From Candidatus Hydrogenedentota bacterium (lineage in GTDB: Bacteria > Hydrogenedentota > Hydrogenedentia > Hydrogenedentales > JAGMZX01), in NCBI GenBank assembly GCA_018005585.1, contig JAGMZX010000002.1, forward strand, positions 1-47,977: 47,977 bases of DNA. The letters run 5' to 3'. This document shows, one piece after another, positions 1-8,076 of this stretch; within the stretch, counting starts at the first letter, position 1, and the number at the start of each line of letters is the position of its first letter. The notes under the pieces were generated by a model. The model had not been told where the DNA came from and searched no databases. It saw only the letters and a list, made by a program, of their open reading frames with translations. Position numbers and translations under genes: made by a program.

Positions 1-319
1 CCGAGACAAGGAGGTCGAGGCTCACAAGACACGGAGGTCGGCCAGGATGGGCGCGCCGCGGTGTCTTCCCAACACCACGCGACCGGCGTGAACATCTCCA
101 TTACCCTCTTTGAATGGCGCCATGACTTTGCGTTGTGGCGCTCATTCCCTTTTTCGGCGCTCATGACCCAACGCCGGCGCCGCGAGTCAAGTCTCCGGCG
201 TATCTGCCGATAGAAGAACCGGCAGCCATGAGGTGGACGATATAGCCTCGCAAGAGGCGCCGCCGTGTGTCCCAGCACGAAAGGCCGGCAACTGGCCTCA
301 TGGGCTTGCCTCCTTGAAT
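1..319. other. Left-edge non-coding stretch
   Basis: No convincing coding frame was found here. The open frames are short and compositionally poor. Two near-identical 12-mers, ACAAGGAGGTCG at 6-17 and ACACGGAGGTCG at 29-40, form an imperfect direct repeat of unknown meaning. GGCGCTCAT occurs twice between about 140 and 165. The stretch ends at a strong plus-strand terminator, so it may be the 3' region of a plus-strand gene lying off the left edge. Confidence 0.5.
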
Positions 320-349
320 GCGTCATAGCCTCGGTTATGGCGCTTTTTT
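320..349 (+). terminator. Intrinsic terminator facing truA
   Basis: GCGTCATAGCC (320-330) pairs with GGTTATGGCGC (333-343), with two G-U wobbles and a tiny loop, and six T residues follow at 344-349. The U-tract is on the plus strand only, so it would stop transcription arriving from the left. It abuts the stop codon of the convergent truA gene. Confidence 0.7.
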
Positions 350-1131
350 CACGCTTGCGCAGTCCTGCCCGATTCCTCGTATGCGACGCAGACCAGCGTC
401 AGCCCGTGCGCGGGCGCGCAATACCCTTGGAACGGACCCCGCCCCTTCAGGCAAGCCTCGAAAAAAGCGGGGGGGAAGCGTCCCCGCGCGACCTCGATCA
501 ACGTGCCTGTGATATTGCGGACCATGTGGTAGAGGAACGCGTCTCCATAGAGTTCGATGCGCCAGAGAAATTCCGCGTCGCGCGCCTGGATGAGTCCGCC
601 GGATTCGAGCCGTGCCGAGAATATGGTGCGCACCGTCGATTCCGCCGGGCTGCCCGCGCTTTGAAAGCCCGCGAAATCGTGCGCGCCCTCGACCAGCGGC
701 AACAGCGCGCGCACGCGTTCGAGTTCGACGCGATAGGGCACGTGCCAAGCGTACCGCGCTGACAGCGGGTCGGCCTCCTTGCCCAGGTCCAGGGAATAGG
801 CGTAGCGCTTGGCCCTTGCCGAGAAACGGGCATTGAAATCCGGGGTGGTCTCGGTCAGTTCCGCCACGCGTATTTCCGGCCCGAGCATGCGCGACAAGGC
901 GCGCCGCAACCGCGCGGGAAAAGGGCCGGGCCACCGGCACGAGCAGACCTGCCCGAGCGCATGCACGCCCGCGTCGGTGCGGCTCGCGCCTTGCACGCGC
1001 ACGGGCTGCCCCGCGATTCGGCTCATGGCGGATTCGAGCACGCCCTGCACCGTGCGTTTGCCGGGCTGTTTCTGCCACCCGGCGAAATGCGTGCCGTCGT
1101 AACGCACGACGGCTCTCAGCGCCGTTTCCAT
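349..1131 (-). CDS. truA: tRNA pseudouridine(38-40) synthase TruA
   Basis: This 260-residue protein has the length and motifs of TruA, which isomerises uridine to pseudouridine at positions 38-40 of the tRNA anticodon arm in the cytoplasm. The N-terminus reads VRYDGTHFAGWQ. The catalytic aspartate sits in SRTDAGVHALGQV, and NITGTLIEVARG lies near the C-terminus. The open frame extends upstream to 1326, but that extension is Arg/Pro-rich and unlike TruA. I therefore start at the ATG at 1131; a GTG four codons earlier is also possible. A TATACT -10 element about 50 bases upstream supports this start. The gene is monocistronic, with its stop codon next to a plus-strand terminator. Confidence 0.96.
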   Translation of the reverse strand: METALRAVVRYDGTHFAGWQKQPGKRTVQGVLESAMSRIAGQPVRVQGASRTDAGVHALGQVCSCRWPGPFPARLRRALSRMLGPEIRVAELTETTPDFNARFSARAKRYAYSLDLGKEADPLSARYAWHVPYRVELERVRALLPLVEGAHDFAGFQSAGSPAESTVRTIFSARLESGGLIQARDAEFLWRIELYGDAFLYHMVRNITGTLIEVARGRFPPAFFEACLKGRGPFQGYCAPAHGLTLVCVAYEESGRTAQA

Positions 1132-1182
1132 GGTCGTATTCACGCTTCTGCCGCGCCGTGTGGCGGCGTTTCGGATGGCTGG

Positions 1183-1212
1183 AGTATAGGCGAAGCCGGC
1201 CGGACAGGCCAA
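1183..1212 (-). promoter_or_regulatory. truA sigma70-like promoter
   Basis: On the minus strand TTGGCC (1212-1207), an 18-bp spacer and TATACT (1188-1183) form a good sigma70-type promoter, about 52 bp upstream of the chosen truA start. It lies inside the longer open frame, which argues against that longer start. Confidence 0.55.
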
Positions 1213-1308
1213 GAGTTCAGCCTGTGGCGCGCGATGGCGCGGCCGGCAGGGAATTGTGGTATCCTGCGTACACAGTCTGCCGCTGGTATTGGTTGTGTGA
1301 AGGCCCGG

Positions 1309-1328
1309 GCATGCCCGCGCGGGCATGC
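1309..1328. promoter_or_regulatory. 20-bp perfect palindrome, candidate operator
   Basis: GCATGCCCGCGCGGGCATGC is its own reverse complement over all 20 bases. It lies just upstream of the Shine-Dalgarno sequence of the next gene, whose ATG is at 1347. It could be an operator for a dimeric regulator or a leader hairpin. No binding protein can be named from the sequence. Confidence 0.4.
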
Positions 1329-1346
1329 GAGGCGGGGGAGGTTGTC

Positions 1347-1832
1347 ATGAGTGCAGGCCCGGATGCGCCGAAGGGGTTTGTCTGCCCCGTATGTGGCGCG
1401 CAATTGCAGATTCCGCCAGACCATCACGTCCAGGAGGTTCGCTGTAACACGTGCGGGACATTCGTCGCCTGCCCGGCCGCAGAGCCGCAGGCCGCCGCCG
1501 CACCTCTTGTCCGCCTGGCGAGCAATGCCGAGTCAGCCCGGCTGCGTTTGAAGTGGAGGATACTCATCGGGTTGCTCGTGCTGCCGCTGCTGGTGCTTGC
1601 CCCGTTTTCCCTCCGCGTTGGCGCCACGGGCAGCGCCCAAGCGCTGCGCCTGTGCACGATGAACCTGCTGCTGGCCGCCCTGTACGGCTACGGGCTTATG
1701 GCGGGCGGCTATGACCCGGTCGTGATCTCAAGAATTGTGCGGCTCGACTTGGACCGCCGTCAGATCGTGGCTTTGTTCCTGCCCGCCTTTATCATCGCGC
1801 TATTTCTTGGGTACTATACGTACAGCCCGTGA
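1347..1832 (+). CDS. Zinc-ribbon membrane protein, unknown function
   Basis: This is a 161-residue protein. Residues 10-40 form a zinc ribbon with two knuckles, CPVC (13-16) and CNTC (33-36). A polar Ala-rich linker follows, then three hydrophobic segments at about 70-88, 100-120 and 140-158, so it is an integral membrane protein with a small metal-binding head. The ATG at 1347 was chosen because GGGGGAGG lies just upstream and the zinc ribbon begins at residue 10. The longer frame from 1158 is Arg-rich noise. A perfect 20-bp palindrome precedes the ribosome-binding site. Short zinc-ribbon/TM proteins of this kind are common hypotheticals. I do not recognise a specific family. Confidence 0.8.
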   Translation: MSAGPDAPKGFVCPVCGAQLQIPPDHHVQEVRCNTCGTFVACPAAEPQAAAAPLVRLASNAESARLRLKWRILIGLLVLPLLVLAPFSLRVGATGSAQALRLCTMNLLLAALYGYGLMAGGYDPVVISRIVRLDLDRRQIVALFLPAFIIALFLGYYTYSP

Positions 1833-1917
1833 CGCCACGAACCCTCAAGAACCTTCCGCGCCCCCCCGCGCGGCGAATGACGCCGCCCTGCCCGGATGCC
1901 TGCGGGAGAGGGAGTGG

Positions 1918-2235
1918 TCAGAGCGCCGCGTCAATGGCCTTGGACAACTGGTCCTTCGCCGTCACGCCGACGAAGCGTGTTGCTTCCTTGCCGTCCTTGA
2001 GGACGACCAGGGTCGGGATGCTGGACACGCCAAACTGCTCGGCAAGGGCCTGCTCGTGGTCCACGTTGACCTTGCCGATCTTGGCCTTGCCCTCGTATTG
2101 CCCCGCCAGTTCCTCGATGACCGGCGCGACCATGCGGCAGGGGCCGCACCATTCCGCCCAGAAATCGACAAGCGTCACGCCGCCGCTCACTGTCGCGGCG
2201 AAGTTGCTCTTGGTCAGTTCAACGGCTTTCCCCAT
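1918..2235 (-). CDS. trxA: Thioredoxin
   Basis: This 105-residue thioredoxin is a cytoplasmic dithiol-disulfide carrier that reduces ribonucleotide reductase, methionine sulfoxide reductase and other proteins. The active site WCGPC has Cys30 and Cys33, preceded by VDFWAEW and followed by the cis-proline motif SSIPTLVVLKDG, all standard. The ATG at 2235 gives the canonical N-terminus and has AAGGAG about 8 bases upstream. The frame continues further upstream without thioredoxin similarity. The gene is divergent from the thiolase, with two back-to-back promoters in the 179-bp gap. It converges with the zinc-ribbon gene, 85 bp between stop codons. Confidence 0.97.
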   Translation of the reverse strand: MGKAVELTKSNFAATVSGGVTLVDFWAEWCGPCRMVAPVIEELAGQYEGKAKIGKVNVDHEQALAEQFGVSSIPTLVVLKDGKEATRFVGVTAKDQLSKAIDAAL

Positions 2236-2277
2236 GTGTATACTCCTTGTTCTCGTATGCGCCCATCGGCGCAGGGA

Positions 2278-2306
2278 ATCGTAACATAGCCGCATGAAGT
2301 GTGCAA
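2278..2306 (-). promoter_or_regulatory. trxA promoter
   Basis: Minus strand: TTGCAC (2306-2301), 17-bp spacer, TACGAT (2283-2278), 42 bp before the trxA ATG. It is back to back with the thiolase promoter, which has the same -10 hexamer. Confidence 0.6.
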
Positions 2307-2325
2307 TCGCGTTGCCGCCGCCGCG

Positions 2326-2354
2326 TTGCGGCCCGCGCTTTCCCCTGCTACGAT
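2326..2354 (+). promoter_or_regulatory. Thiolase promoter
   Basis: TTGCGG (2326-2331), 17-bp spacer, TACGAT (2349-2354), 60 bp before the thiolase ATG at 2415. Confidence 0.55.
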
Positions 2355-2414
2355 ATGGGTGTTGCATGCCAGATATGCTGGCCGGGGAACAACTCAGGGA
2401 AAGAGGAATACATC

Positions 2415-3593
2415 ATGAACGAAGTAGTGGTCGTATCAGGCGTTCGCACCGCAATCGGCACTTTCGGCGGCACACTCAAGGACTATCCCGCTCCGGACCT
2501 GATGGCGCTCGTCATCAAGGAGGCGCTTCGCCGCGCCAACGCGGCGCCCGAGGAAGTGGGGGACGTCATCGTGGGCCAATGCATGCAGCGCACGGACGAA
2601 GCCACCACGGGCCGCGTCGCCGCGCTCAAGGCCGGCCTGCCCATCTCGGTGCCGGGCGTGACCATCCAGCGCAATTGCGCCTCGGGCATGCAGTGCGTCA
2701 TCTATGGGGCGCAGCAAATCATGCTCGGCGACATGGACGTGGTCGTGGCGGGCGGCGTCGAGGTTATGAGCCGCGTCCCGTACATGTTGTACAGCGCGCG
2801 CTGGGGCGCGCGCCTGCAGCATGGCGTCATGGCTGACGGTGTCTGGGACGGTCTGACCGACCCTTGGTCGGGCCTGATCATGGGCCTTACCGCGGAGAAT
2901 CTCGCCGCGAAATACGACATCAGCCGGGAAGAACAGGACGAAGTCGCGCTGCGCTCGCACAACAATGCGGAAGCGGCCACGAAAGAAGGGCGCTTCAAGG
3001 AAGAAATCCTGCCGGTGGAAATCCCGCAGAAAAAGGGCGCGCCCGTCGTCTTCGACAAGGACGAACATTTCCGGCCCGGCCTGACAAGGGACCAGCTGGC
3101 GCGGCTCAAGCCCACGTTCAAGAAAGACGGCACCGTTACGGCCGGCAACGCCTCGGGCATCAACGACGCGGCGGCGGCGCTCGTGCTGATGAGCGCGAAG
3201 AAGGCCGCCGCCTGCGGCGCGAAGCCGATTGCCAGGCTGGTCGGGCACGGCCTCGGCGGCGTCGAGCCCGAACTGATGGGCTATGGCCCCGTGCCCGCGA
3301 CGAAGCAGGCGCTTGCGCGCACCGGTCTCAGCCTGGACCAGATGGAACTGATTGAACTGAACGAGGCCTTCGCCGCGCAATACATCTCCTGCGAAAAACT
3401 GCTTGGCCTGAACCGGGAAATCACGAACGTCAATGGGTCCGGCATTGGCCTCGGGCATCCGGTCGGCTGCACCGGCGTGCGGATCATCGTGAGCCTGCTT
3501 CACGAGATGCGCCGCCGCGGCAACAAGCTCGGCCTCGCCAGTCTCTGCGTCGGCGGCGGCATGGGCCAGACCACGATCTGGGAGATGGTCTAG
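2415..3593 (+). CDS. Acetyl-CoA acetyltransferase (thiolase)
   Basis: This 392-residue thiolase condenses two acetyl-CoA to acetoacetyl-CoA, or the reverse, in the cytoplasm. All catalytic residues fall at the canonical positions: Cys88 in RNCASGMQ, His348 in GLGHPVGC and Cys378 in CVGGGMG, with NEAFAAQ before the C-terminal half. Length and motifs fit the biosynthetic AtoB/PhaA type. The ATG at 2415 is preceded by an AGAGGA-type ribosome-binding site and gives the standard start [14 protein letters not shown]. The upstream in-frame extension overlaps the promoter and was rejected. No beta-oxidation or PHB genes are adjacent, so the pathway (mevalonate, butyrate/PHB or acetoacetate use) cannot be decided here. 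Confidence 0.95.
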   Translation: MNEVVVVSGVRTAIGTFGGTLKDYPAPDLMALVIKEALRRANAAPEEVGDVIVGQCMQRTDEATTGRVAALKAGLPISVPGVTIQRNCASGMQCVIYGAQQIMLGDMDVVVAGGVEVMSRVPYMLYSARWGARLQHGVMADGVWDGLTDPWSGLIMGLTAENLAAKYDISREEQDEVALRSHNNAEAATKEGRFKEEILPVEIPQKKGAPVVFDKDEHFRPGLTRDQLARLKPTFKKDGTVTAGNASGINDAAAALVLMSAKKAAACGAKPIARLVGHGLGGVEPELMGYGPVPATKQALARTGLSLDQMELIELNEAFAAQYISCEKLLGLNREITNVNGSGIGLGHPVGCTGVRIIVSLLHEMRRRGNKLGLASLCVGGGMGQTTIWEMV

Positions 3594-3632
3594 CCGCTCC
3601 CGGTACTACCCGTGCCTGTATCCGTGCACGCG

Positions 3633-3657
3633 GCGCGCGAGGCCCGGCCTCGTGCGC
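3633..3657 (+). terminator. Hairpin after the thiolase gene
   Basis: GCGCGCGAGGC (3633-3643) and GCCTCGTGCGC (3647-3657) form an 11-bp stem with one G-U pair and a 3-nt loop, 40 bp past the thiolase stop. There is no U-tract, so it may be a stabilising hairpin or a non-canonical terminator. Confidence 0.4.
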
Positions 3658-3733
3658 GGAAAGCGCGCGCGGACTTGCGCGAGTGATGCGGGCTGTGTCT
3701 CGACGGCGCGCAAGAGGCAAAGGAACCGTCCCT

Positions 3734-4579
3734 ATGAGCAACGCCGTATCGGAATCGCTGCCCCTGCCGCGCGTCATGACCATTGCCGGGAGCGACTCGG
3801 GCGGCGGCGCGGGCATCGAAGCCGATCTCAAGACCTTCACCGTCCTCGGCTGCTACGGCATGGCCGCCATCACGGCCATTACGTCGCAGAACACACAGGG
3901 CGTCTTCGGCATCCACGAAGTCCCCGCGGATGAAGTGGCCCGCCAGCTCCGCGTCGTGCTCGAAGACATCGGCGCCGACGCGATCAAGACGGGCATGCTC
4001 GCTTCCGCGCGGATTATCGAGGCCGTCGCCGCGGAATTACGGCGATTCAACCCGAAGAACCTTGTGGTGGACCCCGTCATGGTCGCCAAGAGCGGCGACG
4101 CCTTGCTCCAGGAAAGCGCCCGCGGCGCTCTGGTCCGGGAACTGCTGCCGCTGGCGCTGGCCGTTACCCCGAACGTGCCCGAGGCCGAGGCGCTCTCCGG
4201 CTTATCCATTTCCGGCGAAGCGGACCTGCGCGCCGCCGCCGAGCGCATCCATGCCCTCGGCCCGCGCTGGGTGCTCATGAAGGGCGGCCATCTCGAGGGT
4301 GCCGAAGCCGTGGACTACCTGTACGACGGGCGCGCGCTCGAACGGTTCGCCGGCCCGCGATTCGACACGCCGCACACCCACGGCACCGGCTGCACCTACG
4401 CTTCCGCCATGGCCGCATGGCTCGCGCGCGGCGAGAACGTGCCCGAGGCGGTCCGCCGCGCCAAAGAGTACGTTTCCGGCGCCATCCGCAACCATGTTCC
4501 CATAGGCCGCGGCCGCGGCCCGCTCAACCACCTGTGGATGACGCCGGCGGAACAGCCCTTCCGGAACCCCCGGCCCTGA
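3734..4579 (+). CDS. thiD: Hydroxymethylpyrimidine/phosphomethylpyrimidine kinase
   Basis: This 281-residue ribokinase-fold enzyme phosphorylates HMP and then HMP-phosphate to HMP-pyrophosphate in thiamine biosynthesis or salvage. Recognisable motifs run in order: TIAGSDSGGGAGIEADLKTF, AITAITSQNT, the VDPVMVAKSGD substrate/ATP segment, TPNVPEAE, LMKGGHL, and the C-terminal anion-hole/catalytic motif THGTGCTYASA. The ATG at 3734 has AAAGGA about 9 bases upstream and gives a family-typical N-terminus. The frame upstream is Arg-rich and not conserved. The gene is convergent with folD, with only 14 bp between stop codons. No other thi genes are nearby. Confidence 0.95.
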   Translation: MSNAVSESLPLPRVMTIAGSDSGGGAGIEADLKTFTVLGCYGMAAITAITSQNTQGVFGIHEVPADEVARQLRVVLEDIGADAIKTGMLASARIIEAVAAELRRFNPKNLVVDPVMVAKSGDALLQESARGALVRELLPLALAVTPNVPEAEALSGLSISGEADLRAAAERIHALGPRWVLMKGGHLEGAEAVDYLYDGRALERFAGPRFDTPHTHGTGCTYASAMAAWLARGENVPEAVRRAKEYVSGAIRNHVPIGRGRGPLNHLWMTPAEQPFRNPRP

Positions 4580-4593
4580 ACCCTGAACCTTGG

Positions 4594-5469
4594 TCAACCC
4601 AGCGCCTGCGCCGCCTGCACCGTATTCTTCATCAGCATCGTGACCGTCATCGGCCCGACGCCGCCGGGCACCGGCGTGATTGCCCCGGCCTTCGCGCTGA
4701 CCCCCGCGAAATCCACGTCGCCCACGAGACGCGACCCGGACTTCTTCGTCGCATCGGGGACGCGGTTGACGCCCACGTCGATCACGACCGCGCCGTCCTT
4801 CACCATGTCCGCCTTGATGAACTCGGGCACGCCCATCGCCGCGACAAGGATATCCGCCTGACGTGTCAGGGACGCGATATCCGGCGTGCGCGAATGGCAC
4901 ACCGTCACCGTCGCGTTGCCGCCCGGCGCTTTCTGCATCAGCAGCGCCGCCAGCGGCTTGCCCACGATATTCGAGCGGCCCACGATGACCGCATGCTTGC
5001 CCGCCGGGTCGTAGCCGCTGCGCAGCAGCAATTGCTGGCAGCCCGCGGGCGTGCACGAAACGAAACCCGGCTCGCCGCTCAACAGCTTGCCCAGGCTTAC
5101 CGGGTGAAACCCGTCCACGTCCTTGCGCGGGTCGATAGCCAGCAGCACCTTGCCCGAATCGATCTGTTTCGGCAGCGGCATCTGCACGAGAATCCCGTGC
5201 ACGCGCCCGTCTTCGTTCAATTCCATGATGAGATCGAGCAACCGCCGCTCCGTGCAGTCCGCGGGCAGGTCGTAATCGAACGAATTGATGCCCAGTTCCG
5301 CGCACGTCTTGCGCTTGCCCCGCACGTAGACCTCGCTCGCCGGATCATTGCCCACCAGCACCACTGCGAGGCCCGGCACGACGCCGCGCCGCTGCAACAC
5401 CGCGATTTCTCGCTTCAATTCCGCGCGGATCGTCTCCGCAACCTGCTTGCCGTCGATGATCTGGGCCAT
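4594..5469 (-). CDS. folD: Methylene-THF dehydrogenase/cyclohydrolase
   Basis: This 291-residue bifunctional FolD interconverts 5,10-methylene-THF and 10-formyl-THF, using NADP and water, to feed purine and formyl-Met synthesis. Visible motifs are the start [17 protein letters not shown], the active-site [10 protein letters not shown] with Tyr48 and Lys52, [17 protein letters not shown], the Rossmann segment [12 protein letters not shown], and the C-terminal signature [14 protein letters not shown]. The start at 5469 is the first Met and matches the family N-terminus. A TTGGCA/TAGAAT promoter lies just upstream. The gene converges with thiD, 14 bp away. Confidence 0.97.
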   Translation of the reverse strand: MAQIIDGKQVAETIRAELKREIAVLQRRGVVPGLAVVLVGNDPASEVYVRGKRKTCAELGINSFDYDLPADCTERRLLDLIMELNEDGRVHGILVQMPLPKQIDSGKVLLAIDPRKDVDGFHPVSLGKLLSGEPGFVSCTPAGCQQLLLRSGYDPAGKHAVIVGRSNIVGKPLAALLMQKAPGGNATVTVCHSRTPDIASLTRQADILVAAMGVPEFIKADMVKDGAVVIDVGVNRVPDATKKSGSRLVGDVDFAGVSAKAGAITPVPGGVGPMTVTMLMKNTVQAAQALG

Positions 5470-5520
5470 GAATGCACGTCGCTCCCTGCGCTGTTATCTA
5501 TCCGGACGATACGCAGCCGG

Positions 5521-5550
5521 ATTCTAACGCACGCCAAGACGCCTTGCCAA
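5521..5550 (-). promoter_or_regulatory. folD promoter
   Basis: Minus strand: TTGGCA (5550-5545), 18-bp spacer, TAGAAT (5526-5521), 52 bp upstream of the folD ATG. A GCCGCC-GCGT-GGCGGC hairpin also lies in the gap at 5602-5617, without a U-tract. Confidence 0.55.
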
Positions 5551-5750
5551 CTGAGACAGGCGATAGCCTGCGCCGCGAACAGGGGAGATGTTAGAACGCG
5601 CGCCGCCGCGTGGCGGCTGTCTGCAAGGCAAGGGTGATTCTTGACAGTATTGCCCGTAAGCCTCTACCTGGCAGTTAGTTGTACACAAGACCATGCCGGC
5701 CGCGTGTGCCACACTTGCCGGGGCGGCAGGGCGCGCGCACGTGCTTGAAC

Positions 5751-7712
5751 TTACTCGTCGGTTTTGTCTTCGGCGTTTTGCGGGGCCTGGGTTTCGCGTT
5801 CGCGCATGATGCGCTCGTATTCGAGGGGATGGCGCGCCTTAAAGTCTTCTTCGGTGATGTGGCCGGTGATCCAGGACCAGTTCATCGGGTAGGTGTGCGG
5901 GTCGAAGATCATGTAGTAGAGGTGCCAGATGATGATGGTGAGCACGGCGAGCCACGCCTCGTAGAAGTGAATCAGGGCGACGACGTCGAGGGCGAGTTTG
6001 GGCAGGAACTTGAGGAATGTGTTGGCGAACCACATGCAGAACCCGGTGACGATCATGAGCAGCGTGCCCCACCACATGCCCCAGTATTCGAATTTCTCGA
6101 TGTAGCTGTAGCGGTCGAAGCGGGGCTCCTTCCTGGCGAGTCCGAAGGCGTAGCCCAGGTTCCAGAACACGTCCTTGAGGTCCTTGATCCGGAACCAGAG
6201 CGCGAGCAGTTCGCGGCGGCCGGACCTGGTGAACAGCAGGTAGCAGGCATTGCTCACGGCGATGCCCACGAGCACGACCGCGGCGATGCGGTGGACGACG
6301 CCGCGCGCGGCGAGGCCCGCTTCGCCCGGGAAGATGACCTTGGCCCACCAGGCCTCGGGGTAGCGCAGCGCAAAGCCGGATACCGAGAGGGCAATGAACG
6401 CGACGGTCAGCACCATGTGCCCGATGGTGAGGCCGGTGGGGAAGCGGCGGTGGGTACCCTCGCCGCCGAGTTCCTGCTTGAACTTGCGCAGCGCGTGCCG
6501 GCCCATCATGAGCGTGTTGTGGAAGACCATGCCGCCGACGACGGCGAAAATCAGGATGATGTAGGCGAGCCGCACGATACCGAGGGCCTTCTGGCCCGGG
6601 TCGGTGGGCATGATGTGGACGGCGCCCACGGCGAAGTTGGGGTTCGCGTTCGAGTGGCATTGCCCGCAGGTCTTGGGCAGGTTCGAGACGTGCGTCGACG
6701 ACGCCGGGTCGAGATGGGGCAGGATCAGGTGGGTGCCGTGGCAGCTGGTGCAACTCGCCACGACTTGGGAGCCGGCCGCGCCGGCGAGCCCGTGGTAGCT
6801 GTCCATGTAGCTGGCTTGACGCATGGTCTCGATGCCGAACCGGGTCATGATGCGTTCGTCGTCGTGGCAGTTCGGGCAGGTGGACCGGGCCACTTGCTGC
6901 CGGTTCACCGTGGAAGTGCGCTCTTCGGGCGCTTCAATGCTGTGTTCGCCGTGGCAGTCCACGCACGTGGGCGCGAAACGCACGCCCGCGGCCAGCGCCT
7001 TGCCGTGAATGCTTTGCTCGAACTCGGCCAGCTCCCGCGCGTGGCACTCGCCGCAGGTCTTCGGAATGTTCGCGCGGTACACGCGGGAGTCCGGGTCTTG
7101 CGATGGCAGCAGGTCGTGCGTGCCGTGACAGCCCGTGCAACTGGCCGCGTCCAGATTCCCCTTCTCGAATATGGCCCGCCCGTGTACGCTCTTCATGTAT
7201 TTCCCGGACGGGTTCGCGACGGCGATCAGGTGCGCCTTGACGAGCGCGGGGTCCGAGTGGCATTTGCCGCAGGTCGCGGGTTGATTGCGCGGGTGCGTGC
7301 CGGCGAGCGGGTCGCTGGCCGGGCGCATGTCGTGGGTCCCGTGACAACTGGCGCAGGAAGCGGCGCTATGATCGCCGTTCGCGAGGGCGCGCCCGTGCAG
7401 GCTTTCCCGGTATTGCCCGGTTTCCTCGTGGCAGTTGCCGCAGTCCACCGGCAGCAGCGGCGTGTCATGCGGCAGGTCGGGTATGTCCGCGTGACACTCG
7501 ATGCATTGCATGCCGCCGTGCACGGATTCCTGGTAGACGGAATCGTCGACGTACAGGGACAACGTGGTTCCGTCGGGCCGCGTCATATGCAGATCGGGGT
7601 CTTCGTGGCAGAACAGGCAGTCTGCGTTTTCCTGCGCGCGGGCGGCGAGCGGGGCCGCGCACAGTAATGCGCAGCACAACACCGCCGCGCGTTTCCCCAT
7701 GGTATTTCGCAT
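5751..7712 (-). CDS. 11-heme cytochrome c fused to cytochrome b561-like membrane module
   Basis: This is a 653-residue protein. A Sec signal peptide (residues 1-26) is followed by a periplasmic domain with eleven CXXCH motifs: CLFCH at 32, CIECH at 70, then CGNCH, CASCH, CGKCH, CTGCH, CGECH, CVDCH, CPNCH, CTSCH and CGQCH at 349. The C-terminal part has about five membrane helices (roughly 380-400, 428-448, 471-495, 545-565, 580-602) with helix histidines H398, H432, H474, H582 and H597 suited to b-heme ligation, as in cytochrome b561-type quinol oxidoreductases. Likely role (inference): moving electrons between the quinone pool and a periplasmic multiheme wire. The ATG at 7712 was chosen because a GGGAG-type site precedes it; the next Met is at 7700. 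The gene is divergent from the heme-sensor kinase. Confidence 0.9.
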   Translation of the reverse strand: MRNTMGKRAAVLCCALLCAAPLAARAQENADCLFCHEDPDLHMTRPDGTTLSLYVDDSVYQESVHGGMQCIECHADIPDLPHDTPLLPVDCGNCHEETGQYRESLHGRALANGDHSAASCASCHGTHDMRPASDPLAGTHPRNQPATCGKCHSDPALVKAHLIAVANPSGKYMKSVHGRAIFEKGNLDAASCTGCHGTHDLLPSQDPDSRVYRANIPKTCGECHARELAEFEQSIHGKALAAGVRFAPTCVDCHGEHSIEAPEERTSTVNRQQVARSTCPNCHDDERIMTRFGIETMRQASYMDSYHGLAGAAGSQVVASCTSCHGTHLILPHLDPASSTHVSNLPKTCGQCHSNANPNFAVGAVHIMPTDPGQKALGIVRLAYIILIFAVVGGMVFHNTLMMGRHALRKFKQELGGEGTHRRFPTGLTIGHMVLTVAFIALSVSGFALRYPEAWWAKVIFPGEAGLAARGVVHRIAAVVLVGIAVSNACYLLFTRSGRRELLALWFRIKDLKDVFWNLGYAFGLARKEPRFDRYSYIEKFEYWGMWWGTLLMIVTGFCMWFANTFLKFLPKLALDVVALIHFYEAWLAVLTIIIWHLYYMIFDPHTYPMNWSWITGHITEEDFKARHPLEYERIMRERETQAPQNAEDKTDE

Positions 7713-8076
7713 CAGCGTTACAGCTCCCTTTTCGCGACAGCGGCCCCACGGTTTCGCGCTATTGCGCATGACGGGCCGCTTCCCGGCAGACACGACCAGC
7801 GCCGGGCCGACAAACAATACGAAAAACGGAGGGGCGATTGCATCCGTGAAAAATCGAAGCAGCCCGCGCCCGCTGGGGATTTTTCCCTGATGTCCGCATG
7901 GGGCGCCGCGGCCGCTTCCGCCGGTCCGGGGGTTCGCGCGGCGCCCCGGCCGTGTTTTTCGCAGTTTTGTTCTGATATCATGGGCTATTCGCAGTGTGCC
8001 CTGTTGCGTTGGGTCCGCACGATGCCAAGAAACTTCCGGATGCGCGCCGGGCACTTCACATAAGGAAACGGGAGCG
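7713..8076. promoter_or_regulatory. Divergent intergenic region, cytochrome / sensor kinase
   Basis: This 364-bp gap between the divergent multiheme cytochrome and the kinase must hold both promoters. I see no coding frame that continues a known protein. An interrupted repeat GGGA-TTTT-TCCC lies near 7876-7887. A TATCAT -10-like hexamer at about 7976-7981 on the plus strand has no good -35. If the adjacent NarL-type regulator controls this cluster, its sites should lie here, but none can be named by eye. Confidence 0.4.
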
